From Paraburkholderia sediminicola (lineage in GTDB: Bacteria > Pseudomonadota > Gammaproteobacteria > Burkholderiales > Burkholderiaceae): DNA of 64,000 nt. Of this stretch, positions 63,938 to 64,000 are shown piece after piece; the first letter of the stretch is position 1, and each line of letters starts with the position of its first letter. Both the position numbers and the translations under genes were made by a program. The notes under the pieces were generated by a model, which saw only the letters and a program-made list of their open reading frames with translations, had not been told where the DNA came from and ran no database searches. Location: NCBI RefSeq assembly GCF_902859805.1, contig NZ_CADIKC010000018.1, positions 49,299 to 113,298 of the forward strand, written 5' to 3'.

Positions 63938-64000
63938 ATGGGAAAAATATACGAACATCTGAGCGCCGAAGAGCGCGGCGTGATCTTTGCGATGAAGATG
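63938..64000 (+). mobile_element. start of an IS30-family transposase gene (partial)
   Basis: The last 21 codons of the window read MGKIYEHLSAEERGVIFAMKM, the typical beginning of IS30-family transposases (MGKxYEQLSxEER-type helix-turn-helix entry). The protein continues past the right edge. The left inverted repeat of the element should lie shortly upstream, but its exact ends cannot be set from this window. Confidence 0.7.

Overview
The window looks like a chromosome or chromid segment of a member of the Burkholderiaceae, most likely Paraburkholderia or a close relative. The basis is the high GC content, the codon use, trimeric autotransporters with an extended signal peptide, a leucine-catabolism (liu) operon divergent from a TetR regulator, and many small catabolic islands each with its own LysR, AraC or MarR regulator. 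No rRNA, tRNA or CRISPR array was seen. The assignment rests on gene content and my recognition of the families, not on a database search.

Layout. 1-3.7 kb: glutamate decarboxylase (cut by the left edge), a zinc alcohol dehydrogenase and a YbhN-type membrane protein, whose upstream regions share an 18-bp palindrome. 3.7-10.3 kb: a very large CheB-CheR-PAS-histidine kinase-receiver hybrid, a Crp/Fnr-type regulator and a sorbosone-dehydrogenase-like lipoprotein. 10.3-14.8 kb: a gene-poor, decayed stretch with a broken GlcG/HbpS gene, a truncated phospholipid-methyltransferase-like gene joined to a zinc-ribbon ORF, and a small exported DUF6130-like protein. 14.8-22.6 kb: a catabolic cluster (tautomerase, SnoaL-like protein, MarR, nitrilase, alpha/beta hydrolase, NmrA-like reductase, Tat-exported epoxide hydrolase, small alpha/beta-barrel protein) divergent from a GlxA-type AraC regulator. 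Two copies of the palindrome TGCATATGCA suggest MarR control.

22.9-31 kb: two small ORFs below a perfect CTGT-N8-ACAG LexA-type box, YciI, NIPSNAP and VOC genes with a LysR, then an AraC/Fsr-type efflux pump/MetC-like PLP enzyme group. 30.4-44.5 kb: a surface-adhesion region with an OmpA-like lipoprotein, a 2147-residue and a 655-residue trimeric autotransporter, a 1.3-kb AT-richer spacer, and a response regulator/histidine kinase pair reading away from the adhesins. 44.6-50 kb: a TonB-dependent siderophore receptor, an SDR, and a SBP56-type methanethiol oxidase with an overlapping membrane-protein gene.

50-56.8 kb: a relic of a sulfonate-type ABC permease next to a TauD-like dioxygenase, a LysR divergent from a glutathione transferase, and a three-part PNPOx/flavin reductase/ferredoxin fusion, then a DUF1488-like gene and a PhnD-like binding protein. 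56.8-63.6 kb: the liu operon (isovaleryl-CoA dehydrogenase, both methylcrotonyl-CoA carboxylase subunits, methylglutaconyl-CoA hydratase) with its divergent TetR. Two tandem 49-bp hairpin repeats with a compensatory base-pair change fill most of the ivd-mccB gap. The right edge holds a 24-bp tandem repeat, a 17-bp-stem hairpin and the first codons of an IS30-family transposase.

No single locus is clearly a new defence or metabolic system. The best leads are the shared palindromes (two sets), the SOS-box small-ORF pair, the covarying intergenic hairpins in the liu operon, and the methanethiol oxidase/membrane-protein pair.
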